DNA of 64,000 bases from assembly GCA_934129895.1 (NCBI GenBank), contig CAKOWY010000002.1, positions 124,001 to 188,000 on the forward strand. The letters run 5' to 3'. Source of the stretch: an uncultured Clostridia bacterium (GTDB taxonomy: Bacteria > Bacillota > Clostridia > TANB77 > CAG-508). A model generated the notes under the pieces. The model did no database searches. It was not told where the DNA came from and saw nothing but the letters and a program-made list of their open reading frames with translations. This document shows, piece after piece, positions 19,496-28,028 of the stretch (position 1 is its first letter; every line of letters begins with the position of its first letter). The translations under genes were made by a program, and so were the position numbers.

Positions 19496-20179
19496 ATGAA
19501 AACAATAGTATATTTAATAAGGCATTCAGTTAGATTTAATAATAAAGAAATGATAGAAAATTATAAAACCAATCAAAGTAATTTATTAAAAAATGAAAAG
19601 ATTATATTAAGTGTAACTGGAGAAAAAAGAGCGGAAATATTAAGCAATGAAAAAGAATTACAAAATGTAGATGTAGTCTATGCAAGTAATTGTGTAAGAA
19701 CATTACAAACAGGAAAATATTTATTAGAAAAACAAAATCTAAAAGTAAACATTGATGATAGATTTGATGAAAGAAGAGTTGGAATTCCAAATGATGGTGA
19801 AGTAATAGATTGGTATATAAGACAATATAAAGACGAAAATTACAAAACCGTTGGTGGAGAAAGCCAAGCAGATGTTAGAAAAAGAATGTATGAAGCATTG
19901 CATGAAGCTATAGAAGCAAATAGAGGAAAAAGGATAGCTATATTTTCACATGGGTATGCAATAACATTTTTATTATTAAAATGGTGCAAACTAGATAGGA
20001 TAGGAAAAGATCATATATTAAGTTTTAGTTTTAAAGGAAAACAAATATTTAACAAACGAATAAATTCACCAGAAGTATTCAAATTAATAATAAATGAAAA
20101 TGATGAAGTTGAAAGTATTGAAAACATTATATTTGAAGATTTAGAATATGATGATTTTAATAAAAAAGAATTACAATAA
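19496..20179 (+). CDS. Histidine phosphatase family protein (phosphoglycerate mutase-like), copy 1
   Basis: 227 residues. The N-terminal catalytic motif is L-I-R-H-S, with Ser where the family usually has Gly. The second catalytic His is in IFSHGYAI, and the Glu lies in the GGESQADVRKRM region. The exact substrate is unknown; the family includes phosphatases and mutases. It is 26 nt upstream of maf, so the two are probably co-transcribed. A close paralogue lies at 60684-61355 on the other side of the mobile elements, and most residues are identical between the two. Confidence 0.85.
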   Translation: MKTIVYLIRHSVRFNNKEMIENYKTNQSNLLKNEKIILSVTGEKRAEILSNEKELQNVDVVYASNCVRTLQTGKYLLEKQNLKVNIDDRFDERRVGIPNDGEVIDWYIRQYKDENYKTVGGESQADVRKRMYEALHEAIEANRGKRIAIFSHGYAITFLLLKWCKLDRIGKDHILSFSFKGKQIFNKRINSPEVFKLIINENDEVESIENIIFEDLEYDDFNKKELQ

Positions 20180-20205
20180 AATAATTTATAAGGAATGTGA
20201 TAAAA

Positions 20206-20781
20206 ATGAAAATAATATTAGCGTCTGGTTCACCAAGAAGAAAAGAATTATTAAGTTTAATAACACCAAATTTTGAAATAGTTGTAAGTGGAGTAGATGA
20301 AAGTTTACAAGAAGGTTTAACACCAGAAAAACAAACAGAAAGACTAGCTTACGTAAAAGCCAAAGACGTTTTTGAAAAAACATCAGGAGATAGAATAATA
20401 ATTGGTTCAGACACAATTGTAACAAAAAATGGCAAAATATATGGAAAACCAAAAAGCAGAGAGAATGCAATTCAGATGATAAAAGAGCTTTTAGAAGGAG
20501 ACAAAACTCATAGTGTAATTACAGGACTTAGTATTTTAATAGAAAAAGATGGGCAATATAAAGAATACAAAACATTTGACGAAGTAAAAGTTCACTTAAA
20601 AGAAATGTCAGAACAGGAAATAGAAAAATGGGTTGATTCAGGAAAAGCAATGGATAAAGCAGGAGCTTATGGTATACAAAATGAATTTTGTGTATTTGTT
20701 GATAAAATTGATGGAAATTATACTAGTATTGTTGGACTTCCAACTCAAAAAGTTTATGATATCTTAAAAGAATATATATAA
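20206..20781 (+). CDS. maf: Maf family nucleotide pyrophosphatase
   Basis: 191 residues. The N-terminal LASGSPRRKELL motif is diagnostic, and the SDTIVTKNGKIYGKP, GYGIQNEF-like (AGAYGIQ) and catalytic Asp positions are present. Maf proteins hydrolyse non-canonical or canonical nucleoside triphosphates such as dTTP/UTP and have been linked to septum control. I prefer ATG 20206 to the in-frame GTG 20197, which sits only 2-3 nt after AAGGA. Confidence 0.92.
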   Translation: MKIILASGSPRRKELLSLITPNFEIVVSGVDESLQEGLTPEKQTERLAYVKAKDVFEKTSGDRIIIGSDTIVTKNGKIYGKPKSRENAIQMIKELLEGDKTHSVITGLSILIEKDGQYKEYKTFDEVKVHLKEMSEQEIEKWVDSGKAMDKAGAYGIQNEFCVFVDKIDGNYTSIVGLPTQKVYDILKEYI

Positions 20782-20810
20782 TAACAATTAAAAAGTTTAA
20801 GCAAAATTTT

Positions 20811-20864
20811 GAAGTGAACTCTACTTATTAAAAAAATTAATAAGTAAGGTTCACTTCATTTTAA
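20811..20864 (+). terminator. Long-stem terminator
   Basis: A ~19-bp stem (20811-20829 with 20839-20857) with one or two mismatches is followed by ATTTT. It separates maf from the convergent Nudix gene. Confidence 0.85.
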
Positions 20865-20882
20865 TATATGGTTTTTTCTATT

Positions 20883-21305
20883 TTAAAGATATTTGAAAAC
20901 ATCTTCAGGATACAATATTTTAGATTTGTTTTTAAAATCATCAATATCAATCCATTTTGCAGAAAATTTACCACATCTATCTGTAATTTTATATTCATCT
21001 TTATAGTCATTATCATTAATATCAACTGAATAAAATAAAATTAATTCATGAGCATTTTTTCCATTGAAAGTAAAAATATTTTCAGAAATTCCAAGAAAGT
21101 CTTTTACAGTTATATCAATATTTACTTCTTCCTTAAATTCTCTTTTTAAAGCATCTGAGCTTTTTTCAAGAAATTCAATTCCACCACCTAGACATCTATA
21201 AAAAGTTTGATTTTTAATTTTATCAAATTTTTCCTCTACAAGTAATTTGTTGTTTTTTATAGCTAAGCCTAATGCTATAGGTCTTATTTCAGTATATTTA
21301 TCCAT
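20883..21305 (-). CDS. Nudix hydrolase
   Basis: 140 residues. The Nudix box is complete: GGGIEFLEKSSDALKREFKE followed by EVNI, matching GX5EX7REUXEEXGU except that the final Gly position is Asn. Nudix enzymes cleave nucleoside diphosphates linked to another group; the substrate is not predictable here. The start is preceded by AAGGAGG. Confidence 0.88.
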   Translation of the reverse strand: MDKYTEIRPIALGLAIKNNKLLVEEKFDKIKNQTFYRCLGGGIEFLEKSSDALKREFKEEVNIDITVKDFLGISENIFTFNGKNAHELILFYSVDINDNDYKDEYKITDRCGKFSAKWIDIDDFKNKSKILYPEDVFKYL

Positions 21306-21425
21306 AAGTAACCTCCTTATTTAAATTATCTTAATTATTTTATAAGCTTTGTAAAATAAAGTCAAGTAGAATATGGATTAATATGTAAAAATATGATATA
21401 TTATTACAGAAAGGAAGTTGAGAGT

Positions 21426-21965
21426 ATGAAAGCAGTTGTTATATCAGATATACATGGTTCAGGATATTATGCAGATAGAATAAAAGAAATAAATGAAAGA
21501 GAAAATCCAGATGAAATAATATTATTAGGTGATTTATATTATCATGGACCTAGAAATGAATTAAGTCAAGAATACCAGCCAATGAAAGTTGCTGAAATTT
21601 TAAACTCTTTAAAAGACAAATTATTAGTGGTAAGAGGAAACTGTGATGCAGAAGTTGATGAAATGATTTCAGAATTTAAATTTAATGATCATATTTTAAT
21701 GGAAATTAACGGAAAAAAATTCTATTTTACACATGGTCATAAATATAATATTGAGAAGATTCCTTATGATGATTTTGATGTTATGATTTATGGACATATT
21801 CATCAGGGATTTATTCAAGAAAAAGAAGGATTAGTTTTTGCAAATCCAGGATCTATTTCTCTTCCTAAGTGTAATTCAGCTCATAGTTATATTGTCTTAA
21901 TTGACAACAAAATTATATTGAAAGATGTTGATGGAAAAGTATTGCAAGAATATGAAATTAAATAA
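21426..21965 (+). CDS. YfcE/MJ0936-type metallophosphoesterase
   Basis: 179 residues. The calcineurin-like motifs are in order: SDIHG, GDLYYHG, RGNCD, THGHKY and GHIHQG. These bind two metal ions in a phosphodiesterase active site. The start at ATG 21426 is behind GAAAGGAAG; a longer in-frame start at 21393 has no binding site. The gene stands just upstream of the GT51-like membrane protein and may share a transcript with it. Confidence 0.9.
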   Translation: MKAVVISDIHGSGYYADRIKEINERENPDEIILLGDLYYHGPRNELSQEYQPMKVAEILNSLKDKLLVVRGNCDAEVDEMISEFKFNDHILMEINGKKFYFTHGHKYNIEKIPYDDFDVMIYGHIHQGFIQEKEGLVFANPGSISLPKCNSAHSYIVLIDNKIILKDVDGKVLQEYEIK

Positions 21966-21991
21966 AAAATATTAGTAAAGGAGATAAATTC

Positions 21992-23191
21992 ATGGAACTT
22001 GAAGTTTTATGGGGTGAAAATCAAATACTAATATTTTTTATAGGAATATTTTGCATTTTAATAAATGAATCATTTAACAAAAAGCAGAAAATAATAATAG
22101 TATATATTTTTACATATTTAGTAAAACTATTTGAAATTATGGATTTTAAAGCAACATTTATTTTATTAAATGCAGTCACATTTATTTATATTGGATTTTT
22201 ATCTAATGATGAAGTAAAAAACAATATATTATGTAATGTTTGGGATAAAATAAAGGATTATTTATATAAATGTATTTTTGAATATTCTGCAATATATTTT
22301 CTAATATCAATATTAGTAATTTGTGATTCGGTACAAAGGACAATACCAATTCTTGAGGCAATTAGTATAAATATTAGTTTTTTAAATATTAAAATAAATA
22401 TTATTTCAATATTATTACTGGGCAAGGCAATTAATAATATTACTTCACAAGAATATGAGACAAATACATTTCAAGCAATAAAAAACAAAATGGATAAAGT
22501 AGCCAAATGGACTGAGTTAAAAAAAGAAAATATAGATAAAGAAAAATTAGAAATGTTAATAGACATAGAAGATAAATCGTATTTCATAAGAGAAAACTCA
22601 TATAATTTTTTGAGTCTTGAATTTATAAAATATAAATTAAACAAAAATGGTGTGAAAATAAAAAACATTAAAATTAATAAGGATAAAATAAAAGAAATAT
22701 CAATATCTAAAATATTGAAAAAAAGTAAAAACTTTATTAGAGGATATGGAACAATTGAAATGCAAATAATAAGAACATTAGGTGTAAAGCATGGATATAG
22801 TCAACATGTTATATGCAGAAAGATATATGAAATACTTTATTCAAAAATGTTTTTTAAAAGTCTAAGAAAATATATGAATCAATTTTATTATGATACAGAA
22901 GATTGTTGTAATTATAAAGAATACTTATTAATGGTATATATTGGAATTGCACCAATAAAATTAAATCAAAAGAAATATAATAATATGTTAGAACCTTGGA
23001 ATGCCAAAAGTATAAAAGAAGTTAATAAAGAAGAATTCTTTATTAGTATTTTAGGGTTATCACATAGAAAGATATCGAGTGAAATTTTTTATAATTACTA
23101 TAGAATTATAGAAAAATATGGATTAGATGAAAATAAGCTAGAAAATTTGATAGATGAATTTAATAACATAAAAAGTACAACTTTTAATTAA
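21992..23191 (+). CDS. Multispanning membrane protein with a degenerate GT51 (transglycosylase-like) domain
   Basis: 399 residues. The N-terminal ~150 residues contain about five hydrophobic helices, then a coiled Lys/Glu stretch. The C-terminal part resembles glycosyltransferase family 51: a first motif IEDKSYF (compare EDxxFxxH, with the catalytic Glu kept), then RGYGTIEMQIIRTLG (compare RGxSTIxQQ), then a basic RKIYEILYS helix. GT51 enzymes polymerise glycan strands from lipid II outside the membrane. The His of motif 1 is replaced, and five helices instead of one is unusual, so activity is uncertain. The terminator overlaps its last codons. Confidence 0.55.
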   Translation: MELEVLWGENQILIFFIGIFCILINESFNKKQKIIIVYIFTYLVKLFEIMDFKATFILLNAVTFIYIGFLSNDEVKNNILCNVWDKIKDYLYKCIFEYSAIYFLISILVICDSVQRTIPILEAISINISFLNIKINIISILLLGKAINNITSQEYETNTFQAIKNKMDKVAKWTELKKENIDKEKLEMLIDIEDKSYFIRENSYNFLSLEFIKYKLNKNGVKIKNIKINKDKIKEISISKILKKSKNFIRGYGTIEMQIIRTLGVKHGYSQHVICRKIYEILYSKMFFKSLRKYMNQFYYDTEDCCNYKEYLLMVYIGIAPIKLNQKKYNNMLEPWNAKSIKEVNKEEFFISILGLSHRKISSEIFYNYYRIIEKYGLDENKLENLIDEFNNIKSTTFN

Positions 23192-23208
23192 GTTGTACTT
23201 TTTATATT
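23171..23208 (+). terminator. Terminator overlapping the end of the GT51-like gene
   Basis: AAAAGTACAACTT pairs with AAGTTGTACTTTT around a 5-7 nt loop, with T residues following. The stop codon TAA (23189-23191) lies in the loop region. Confidence 0.88.
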
Positions 23209-23267
23209 TAATAGACAGAAAAAATTTATTATAGCCAAAATTCTTACAAATACAAGCAACAGAGTGA

Positions 23268-23296
23268 TTGACATAAGTTGATAAAAATGTTATAAT
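23268..23296 (+). promoter_or_regulatory. Consensus promoter of the glycosyltransferase gene
   Basis: A perfect TTGACA (23268-23273), 17-bp spacer and perfect TATAAT (23291-23296), 43 bp before the start codon. Confidence 0.85.
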
Positions 23297-23339
23297 CGTT
23301 AGGTTAGAAATAAAATGATATAAATGGAGGTGACCATTT

Positions 23340-24464
23340 GTGGAAAATATAGAAAAATTAAGAGAAATTGAATTTGCACAAAGAGAAGAAAGACTAAAAA
23401 ATGCTATACCACAGAAACTTAAATATAATCCCAAAAATAAAAAATTTTTAAATATTACTTATGTAATGACATGGACAGAAGTTTGTGGAGGATCTAAAAT
23501 AATATTAGAACAAGCAAATAGATTAACATTATTAGGGCATAGTGTAAACTTAATATCTCATTTTCCAAAGCCCTTATGGTTTCCTTTAAATGAGAAAATA
23601 AAATTTATTCAAGTTCCATGGGAAAAAGTTCTATGTGAAGATATACCGAAGAATAGTGATATTATTGTTGCAACATATTGGAGAGAAATTTACGAATGTA
23701 TTGAGCAGAAAATAGCTCCAGTTGTGTATTTTGAGCAAGGTGATTTTCATTTATTTGATAGTACATCTTTAGATGATAGGACTTTTAATTATATAAATAA
23801 GCAATTACAAACAGTTCCTTATGTTTTAACAGTTTCAAGTTTTGCTAAAGAAAAATTAAAAGAAATTTATAATAAGGAATCAGATGTAATACCAAATGCT
23901 GTTGATGATAAAATATTCTTTTATAAAGAACATAAAGAAAATGATATGATTAATGTTACTATAATTGGAGCAGAACAAGTGGAATTTAAAAAGATCCCAT
24001 TGATAATAGAAGCGGTTAATAGAGTGAAGAAAGATGGATATAAGGTTAAACTTAATTGGATAACACCAGTAAAACCAGATAAAATTAAAGAAGAAGCAAT
24101 TATTAATCCAAAGCAAATTGTAATAGGAGATACATTAAGAAATACAGATATTTATATATGTGCTTCAATGTATGAATCATTTTGCTTGCCAGTGTTAGAA
24201 GCCATGACTTGTGGAGCAGCAATTATTACAACTAATAATGGTGGAAATATGGATTTTGTTAAAGATAATGAAAATGCGTTAATAATAGAAAAAAATAATG
24301 TAGAAGATATTTATAAAAAACTAAAAATCCTATTAGAAGATAGGACAAAAAGAAAAGCAATTTCAGCTGTAGGTGTAGAAACAGCTAAAGAATATTCATG
24401 GAAAAAAACAATAGAAAAATTAGAAAGATACTACAGAAAAATTGCGGAATATGAGGTGGAATAA
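23340..24464 (+). CDS. Glycosyltransferase family 4 (GT-B fold)
   Basis: 374 residues. The N-terminal domain has the GGSKIILEQANRLTLLGHSV acceptor-side loop. The C-terminal nucleotide-sugar domain has the YESFCLPVLEAMTCGAAIITTNNGG block, with the E-x7-E pattern of GT4 enzymes. There is no signal peptide or membrane helix, so it acts in the cytoplasm, probably on an envelope glycan. GTG 23340 follows GGAGGTGA. The consensus promoter suggests strong constitutive expression. Confidence 0.88.
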   Translation: MENIEKLREIEFAQREERLKNAIPQKLKYNPKNKKFLNITYVMTWTEVCGGSKIILEQANRLTLLGHSVNLISHFPKPLWFPLNEKIKFIQVPWEKVLCEDIPKNSDIIVATYWREIYECIEQKIAPVVYFEQGDFHLFDSTSLDDRTFNYINKQLQTVPYVLTVSSFAKEKLKEIYNKESDVIPNAVDDKIFFYKEHKENDMINVTIIGAEQVEFKKIPLIIEAVNRVKKDGYKVKLNWITPVKPDKIKEEAIINPKQIVIGDTLRNTDIYICASMYESFCLPVLEAMTCGAAIITTNNGGNMDFVKDNENALIIEKNNVEDIYKKLKILLEDRTKRKAISAVGVETAKEYSWKKTIEKLERYYRKIAEYEVE

Positions 24465-24489
24465 AAAATATAAGATGGAGTAATTAAAA

Positions 24490-24942
24490 ATGTATAAAAT
24501 TGTAGAATATATGGACAAATATAATGAAGAAATAAATAAATTTGTTATATCTATTTATGTTGAAGAACATGGATTTGAGGAACACAGAGAATTAATAAAA
24601 AATGATGATAATAGTGTGTATGGCAAGAGTGGAGGAAACTTTTGGCTTGCGATAGATGAAAACGGAAAAATTGGTGGAACTATTGCAACATACAAACATG
24701 ATGATGAAAATATAGAGCTAAAGAGATTATATGTAAGAAAGGATTTTAGAGGAAAAGGACTTTCAAAAGAATTGTATGAAACAGCATTAAATTTTTGCAG
24801 GGAAAATTCTTTTAAAAAGATAGTTTTAGGTACTTATGATAAGTTAGAAACAGCAATACGTTTTTATTTAAAGAAAGGTTTTTCAGAAATTGAAGAAAAA
24901 AGAGAAGATTGTGGTGCTAGATTTTTTGAGTTAAATATTTAA
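24490..24942 (+). CDS. GNAT family N-acetyltransferase
   Basis: 150 residues. The acetyl-CoA binding motif is LYVRKDFRGKGLSKELYETAL, and the C-terminal RFYLKKGFSEI strand-helix is typical. The substrate is unknown. It begins 25 nt after the glycosyltransferase, so it probably shares its transcript. Confidence 0.88.
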   Translation: MYKIVEYMDKYNEEINKFVISIYVEEHGFEEHRELIKNDDNSVYGKSGGNFWLAIDENGKIGGTIATYKHDDENIELKRLYVRKDFRGKGLSKELYETALNFCRENSFKKIVLGTYDKLETAIRFYLKKGFSEIEEKREDCGARFFELNI

Positions 24943-25497
24943 TGAGATGGATTATAAAAAGTGGTTTTGTAATGAGTTTTTTATTTTTATAACTTGAAAA
25001 AGAGGGTTTGAATTAAAATAAACTAGATTGATATTAAATAATTGTTAATGTTTATGGCATTTGCTAGATTTTAGAGTTTTATGGAGATTAGATATTTGGG
25101 AATAATAGAACTTTAAAATTTAGTTGATGCTATTTTTGGTTCTTATATGTTTTAATAAATTTTGGAATATGTGTTAGGAGATTAGTATGTTTTTATTTGG
25201 TTTATATGTTGTGTGGGCATATAAGTATATTGGAATTTTGTACAACTAGTGGTATAATTGTGGAAAATTATAAGGAAATTTTAAATATAAATGATATGTA
25301 TTTTGTGAGTTTTGAAATAGATAAAAAAATAGTGTAGTTATTTGATGAAATAATTACACTATTTTTTTTAGATAGTAGTATTGAGCTATGTGATTGGAAA
25401 TTTATTTAATGACTTTTTATTTTTGCAAAGTATTCATATATTAATACATTTTTTAATAACTTTTATTAAAATAATTATATTTTTATTGCAAAAGAAT
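24943..25497. other. Gene-poor stretch, probably decayed
   Basis: No supported gene. The plus strand is T- and G-rich. An open frame without a clear start runs from about 25121 to TAG at 25337. Its only ATG is at 25206 with no ribosome binding site, and the product would be a Cys-rich hydrophobic peptide. It could be the remnant of a small membrane protein. The stretch ends in a good terminator at 25323-25369, which implies that something upstream is or was transcribed. Confidence 0.5.
25323..25369 (+). terminator. Terminator in gene-poor stretch
   Basis: AAAAAATAGTGTAGTTATT pairs with AATAATTACACTATTTTTT (a near-perfect stem of ~19 bp, 6-nt loop), followed by T residues. It may also work for the leftward sodC relic. 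Confidence 0.8.
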
Positions 25498-25954
25498 TTA
25501 AAAGGCTTTTTTTATTTCGCCACAAGCTATTTTTGTACCAGAATTACCACTGGGTTGAGTTGTAAAATCATCAGGCAAATCATGAATGATTATAACTTTT
25601 CCAATGATATCTTTTACTTTAAATTTATTAAGAAAAACACTCATATAACTGTATCCATTGTTTTCAAGTAATGGTGGTAAGTCTCCTGCATGATATGGAT
25701 GAGGACATTTTTCTGGATTATAATGACCTTTAGCATCAGCAAATTCATCAGTTGAGTTTCCTGTACAGGTAGATCCGTTCATGAATATGAAATCCAAAAA
25801 ATTTACCTTTGCAATGGTCTTTTAATTGAGGTAATCCATTAATTTTGGCTGTTAATATTACACCGTTTTTTACTTCTTTAAATGTAATTGTGCCATTTAT
25901 TTTTGGGTATTTCTTTCCTCCTTTTATATTTGCTTTTGCATTATTAAATAACAT
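25498..25954 (-). pseudogene. sodC: Cu/Zn superoxide dismutase, broken by a single frameshift
   Basis: Two overlapping leftward frames join into one Cu/Zn superoxide dismutase without a signal peptide. The first frame (start 25954, behind TTTAGGAG) runs to FFGFHIH. The expected continuation NGSTCTGN is in the next frame, and removing one base near 25780 restores it. The second part has GHYNPEKCPHPYHAGDLPPL, IIIHDLPDDF and QPSGNSGTKIACGEI, so the copper/zinc His ligands, the Asp and both Cys are all present. Every catalytic residue survives, which makes the break recent, or a sequencing/assembly error. The enzyme would convert superoxide to peroxide. Confidence 0.85.
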
Positions 25955-26309
25955 ATATTTTTCACTCCTAAAGTTTATTCTATATTATTATATGTGAATG
26001 ATATATGAATTGAGATTGGATGAAAAAATTTAACAAATAAAAATATGAAAACAATGATTAAAGTTAATACAAAATATATATTGGTATAGAAAATTATTAA
26101 TGAAAAAAGATGAAAAAGAGAAAAAATTATAAAAGTGATTGGAACAAAGAGAAAAAGATTTTAATGGTTAAGCTAAGATATGCTTAATGTAAAAATTAAG
26201 CATCGAACTTGAATAATTAAAATGTAAATTAAGTAGGTAAGAAATAAATATAAATTTGATTTAAATAAATACATGTGATATTAATTTAAGATAATTTAAT
26301 ATTTATAGG
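25955..26309. other. Intergenic left flank of the mobile array
   Basis: A-rich, no open frame supported on either strand. It contains a small hairpin (TGCTTAAT at 26181-26188 with ATTAAGCA at 26195-26202). The sequence directly before the first att copy does not contain the 5' half of a tRNA. Confidence 0.6.
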
Positions 26310-26355
26310 CTCATAACCCGAAGGTCGTAAGTTCGAGTCTTACCCCCGCAACCAA
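26310..26355 (+). repeat. att copy 1: 3' half of tRNA-fMet (46-bp direct repeat)
   Basis: From the anticodon loop CTCATAA through the T arm to CCCCCGCAACCAA. The sequence matches the second half of initiator tRNA genes (CTCATAACCCGAAGGTC is very conserved there). It is identical to 42564-42609. The upstream DNA is not the tRNA 5' half, so this is not a functional tRNA gene. Confidence 0.93.
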
Positions 26356-26365
26356 GAATTTAACT

Positions 26366-26401
26366 AGAGTCGCAAGAGATTGCAGACTCTTATTTTTTTG
26401 T
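26366..26401 (+). terminator. Hairpin and T run directly after att copy 1
   Basis: AGAGTCGCAA pairs with TTGCAGACTCT (one bulge) followed by TTTTTTTG. It looks like a tRNA terminator carried along on the attP side of the element. Confidence 0.65.
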
Positions 26402-26422
26402 TTCTGACGTAATTTTACGTAA

Positions 26423-26442
26423 ATGGGGACAGCTTGGGGACA
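26423..26442 (+). repeat. Putative integrase arm sites, left end of A
   Basis: ATGGGGACA at 26423 and TTGGGGACA at 26434: two direct repeats whose starts are 11 bp apart, 68 bp inside the att core. Confidence 0.6.
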
Positions 26443-26546
26443 CAAGCTTTTATAAAGCTCATAAAATAGCATAAATCCTCATTTACAATCTTAAAAAAAG
26501 CAATTTTTGAACTTATTGAAATCAAGAGTTTTAGCTGATAAGTATA

Positions 26547-27737
26547 TTAGTTTTTATCTACTAATAAATTCTGCAAGACTATACCTGCACTTCTATTGTG
26601 CGAAGCAAGTGGATGCACATAGAAATTAAATGTTGTACTAATTTGAGCATGTCCTAATCTTGCAGCTACAACTGCTACATCAACATTTTGTGAAATAAGT
26701 AGAGTAGCGTTTGTATGCCTAATACCATGAAAATTCAAATAAGGTAGTCCTATCTTCTGAACAAATTTAACAAACCATTTGCTTACTGTATCAGGATGCA
26801 TAGGTTTGCCATTATCTTGTATAAATAACCTATTGGATTCTTCCCAGAATTCACCACAAAGCTCTTTTTGACCATCATACCATAATTTATATTCCTCTAG
26901 TATTTCGATGACAGAATCAGGTATAGAAATATGTCTAAAAGAACTAGGTGTTTTAGGTGGTTTTGTATAAACTCCTGTACTTGCTAAATATTGACTTGAT
27001 TTGTTTACAGTTATTTCTTTGTTCTTGAAATCAATATTTTCCCAGTCAAGTCCAATTAATTCGCCTAATCTGACTCCAGTAAATACTGTAAGAATAATAG
27101 CAGCCTTATACTTCATTTCATTTTCTTCAAGTTCATTTAATCCTTTTAGAAGAACTTTACATTGTTCATCATCATAGAATCTACGTTGAGCTTTTGGTGC
27201 TCTTGGTGGTTGAACTCTTTCAGCAGGATTATAAGGTATAAGTTGCCAATATACAGCCTTGTGTAGCATTGCACTTATTAATCTATGATGTTCTAGAATA
27301 GTTTTCTTAGATAATGGTTTCAAAGTACGCTCTCCATTATTTTTAGCAAGTCTTTTTATTTGTGTATCTTGTTCTAGCATATCATACAATTTCATAAGAT
27401 CTGTAGGTTTGATTTTTTCTAAAGTAAAAGAGCCTAAATATGGAAGAATTCTGCTTTCTAACATTCCAACATATCTGTTGTAAGTAGATGGCGCTAAATC
27501 CTTTGTACCATAATTTACTTGCCAAATATGATAGAATTCTTCAAAAGTTACTGGCTTTCCTTCAGGTACTAATCCACGATTAGCTTCTGTAACAAATTCT
27601 GCAAGTGCAATTTCAGCATCTTTACGAGTTCCATGGATAGTTTTTGTTCTTCTTGCTCTAGATCCATCAAGATTTTTACCAGTAGATACTACTAACCTAT
27701 AAGTATTTTCACCTCTTTTTTCAATACTCCCAGCCAT
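26547..27737 (-). CDS. Tyrosine recombinase/integrase of element A
   Basis: 396 residues. The N-terminus is an AP2-like/arm-binding domain (MAGSIEKRGENTYRLVVSTG), followed by a SAM-like core-binding domain (FEEFYHIWQ...). The catalytic domain has Arg in TGVRLGEL, His-x-x-Arg in HGIRHTN, His in LGHAQIS and the nucleophile Tyr in FNFYVHP. I start at ATG 27737, which gives the same N-terminus and leader layout as the integrase of B; a GTG at 27749 touches the ribosome binding site. It would cut and join the 46-bp att sites. The left att lies ~190 bp downstream of its stop. Confidence 0.95.
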   Translation of the reverse strand: MAGSIEKRGENTYRLVVSTGKNLDGSRARRTKTIHGTRKDAEIALAEFVTEANRGLVPEGKPVTFEEFYHIWQVNYGTKDLAPSTYNRYVGMLESRILPYLGSFTLEKIKPTDLMKLYDMLEQDTQIKRLAKNNGERTLKPLSKKTILEHHRLISAMLHKAVYWQLIPYNPAERVQPPRAPKAQRRFYDDEQCKVLLKGLNELEENEMKYKAAIILTVFTGVRLGELIGLDWENIDFKNKEITVNKSSQYLASTGVYTKPPKTPSSFRHISIPDSVIEILEEYKLWYDGQKELCGEFWEESNRLFIQDNGKPMHPDTVSKWFVKFVQKIGLPYLNFHGIRHTNATLLISQNVDVAVVAARLGHAQISTTFNFYVHPLASHNRSAGIVLQNLLVDKN

Positions 27738-27932
27738 TGCCTTTTTCACCTCCTTTCAGACATAACCATGGGTGAGAGTTTCATATTTAATTATGATAAT
27801 TATATATCAAAATTTTAATGATTACTAGTGGATTTTACTTATTTTTCAAGTGTTACAAAGATTACAATAAGACTCATGAAGTAACTAATATAGAACAATA
27901 AAAAACTATATAAAATGTAATATAAATTTAAT

Positions 27933-28000
27933 TTGTCGAATTTTGTAATATGATGTAACGTTTTGTCAAAGTATTGAGAATAAAGAAAAAATTTGATAAA
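27933..28000 (+). promoter_or_regulatory. 68-bp conserved promoter region of the KAP gene
   Basis: Aligns without gaps to 30040-30107 with about eight differences in 68 bp. It contains TTGTCGAATTTTGTAA, GTAACGTTTTGTCAAAG and a promoter TTGAGA - 17 bp - TAAAAT whose -10 ends about 29 bp before the KAP start codon. The conserved part upstream of the -35 is a candidate operator or activator site. Confidence 0.75.
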
Positions 28001-28028
28001 ATAAGAATATTAAAAAGGGGGGACAATA

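Noticed and set aside
25206..25337. Small gene of 43 codons
   Set aside because: No ribosome binding site and no recognisable product; recorded only as possible remnant in the gene-poor stretch.
26310..26355. A functional tRNA-Met gene
   Set aside because: Only the 3' half from the anticodon loop is present. The upstream DNA does not pair with the acceptor strand CCCCCGC, here or at the other two copies.
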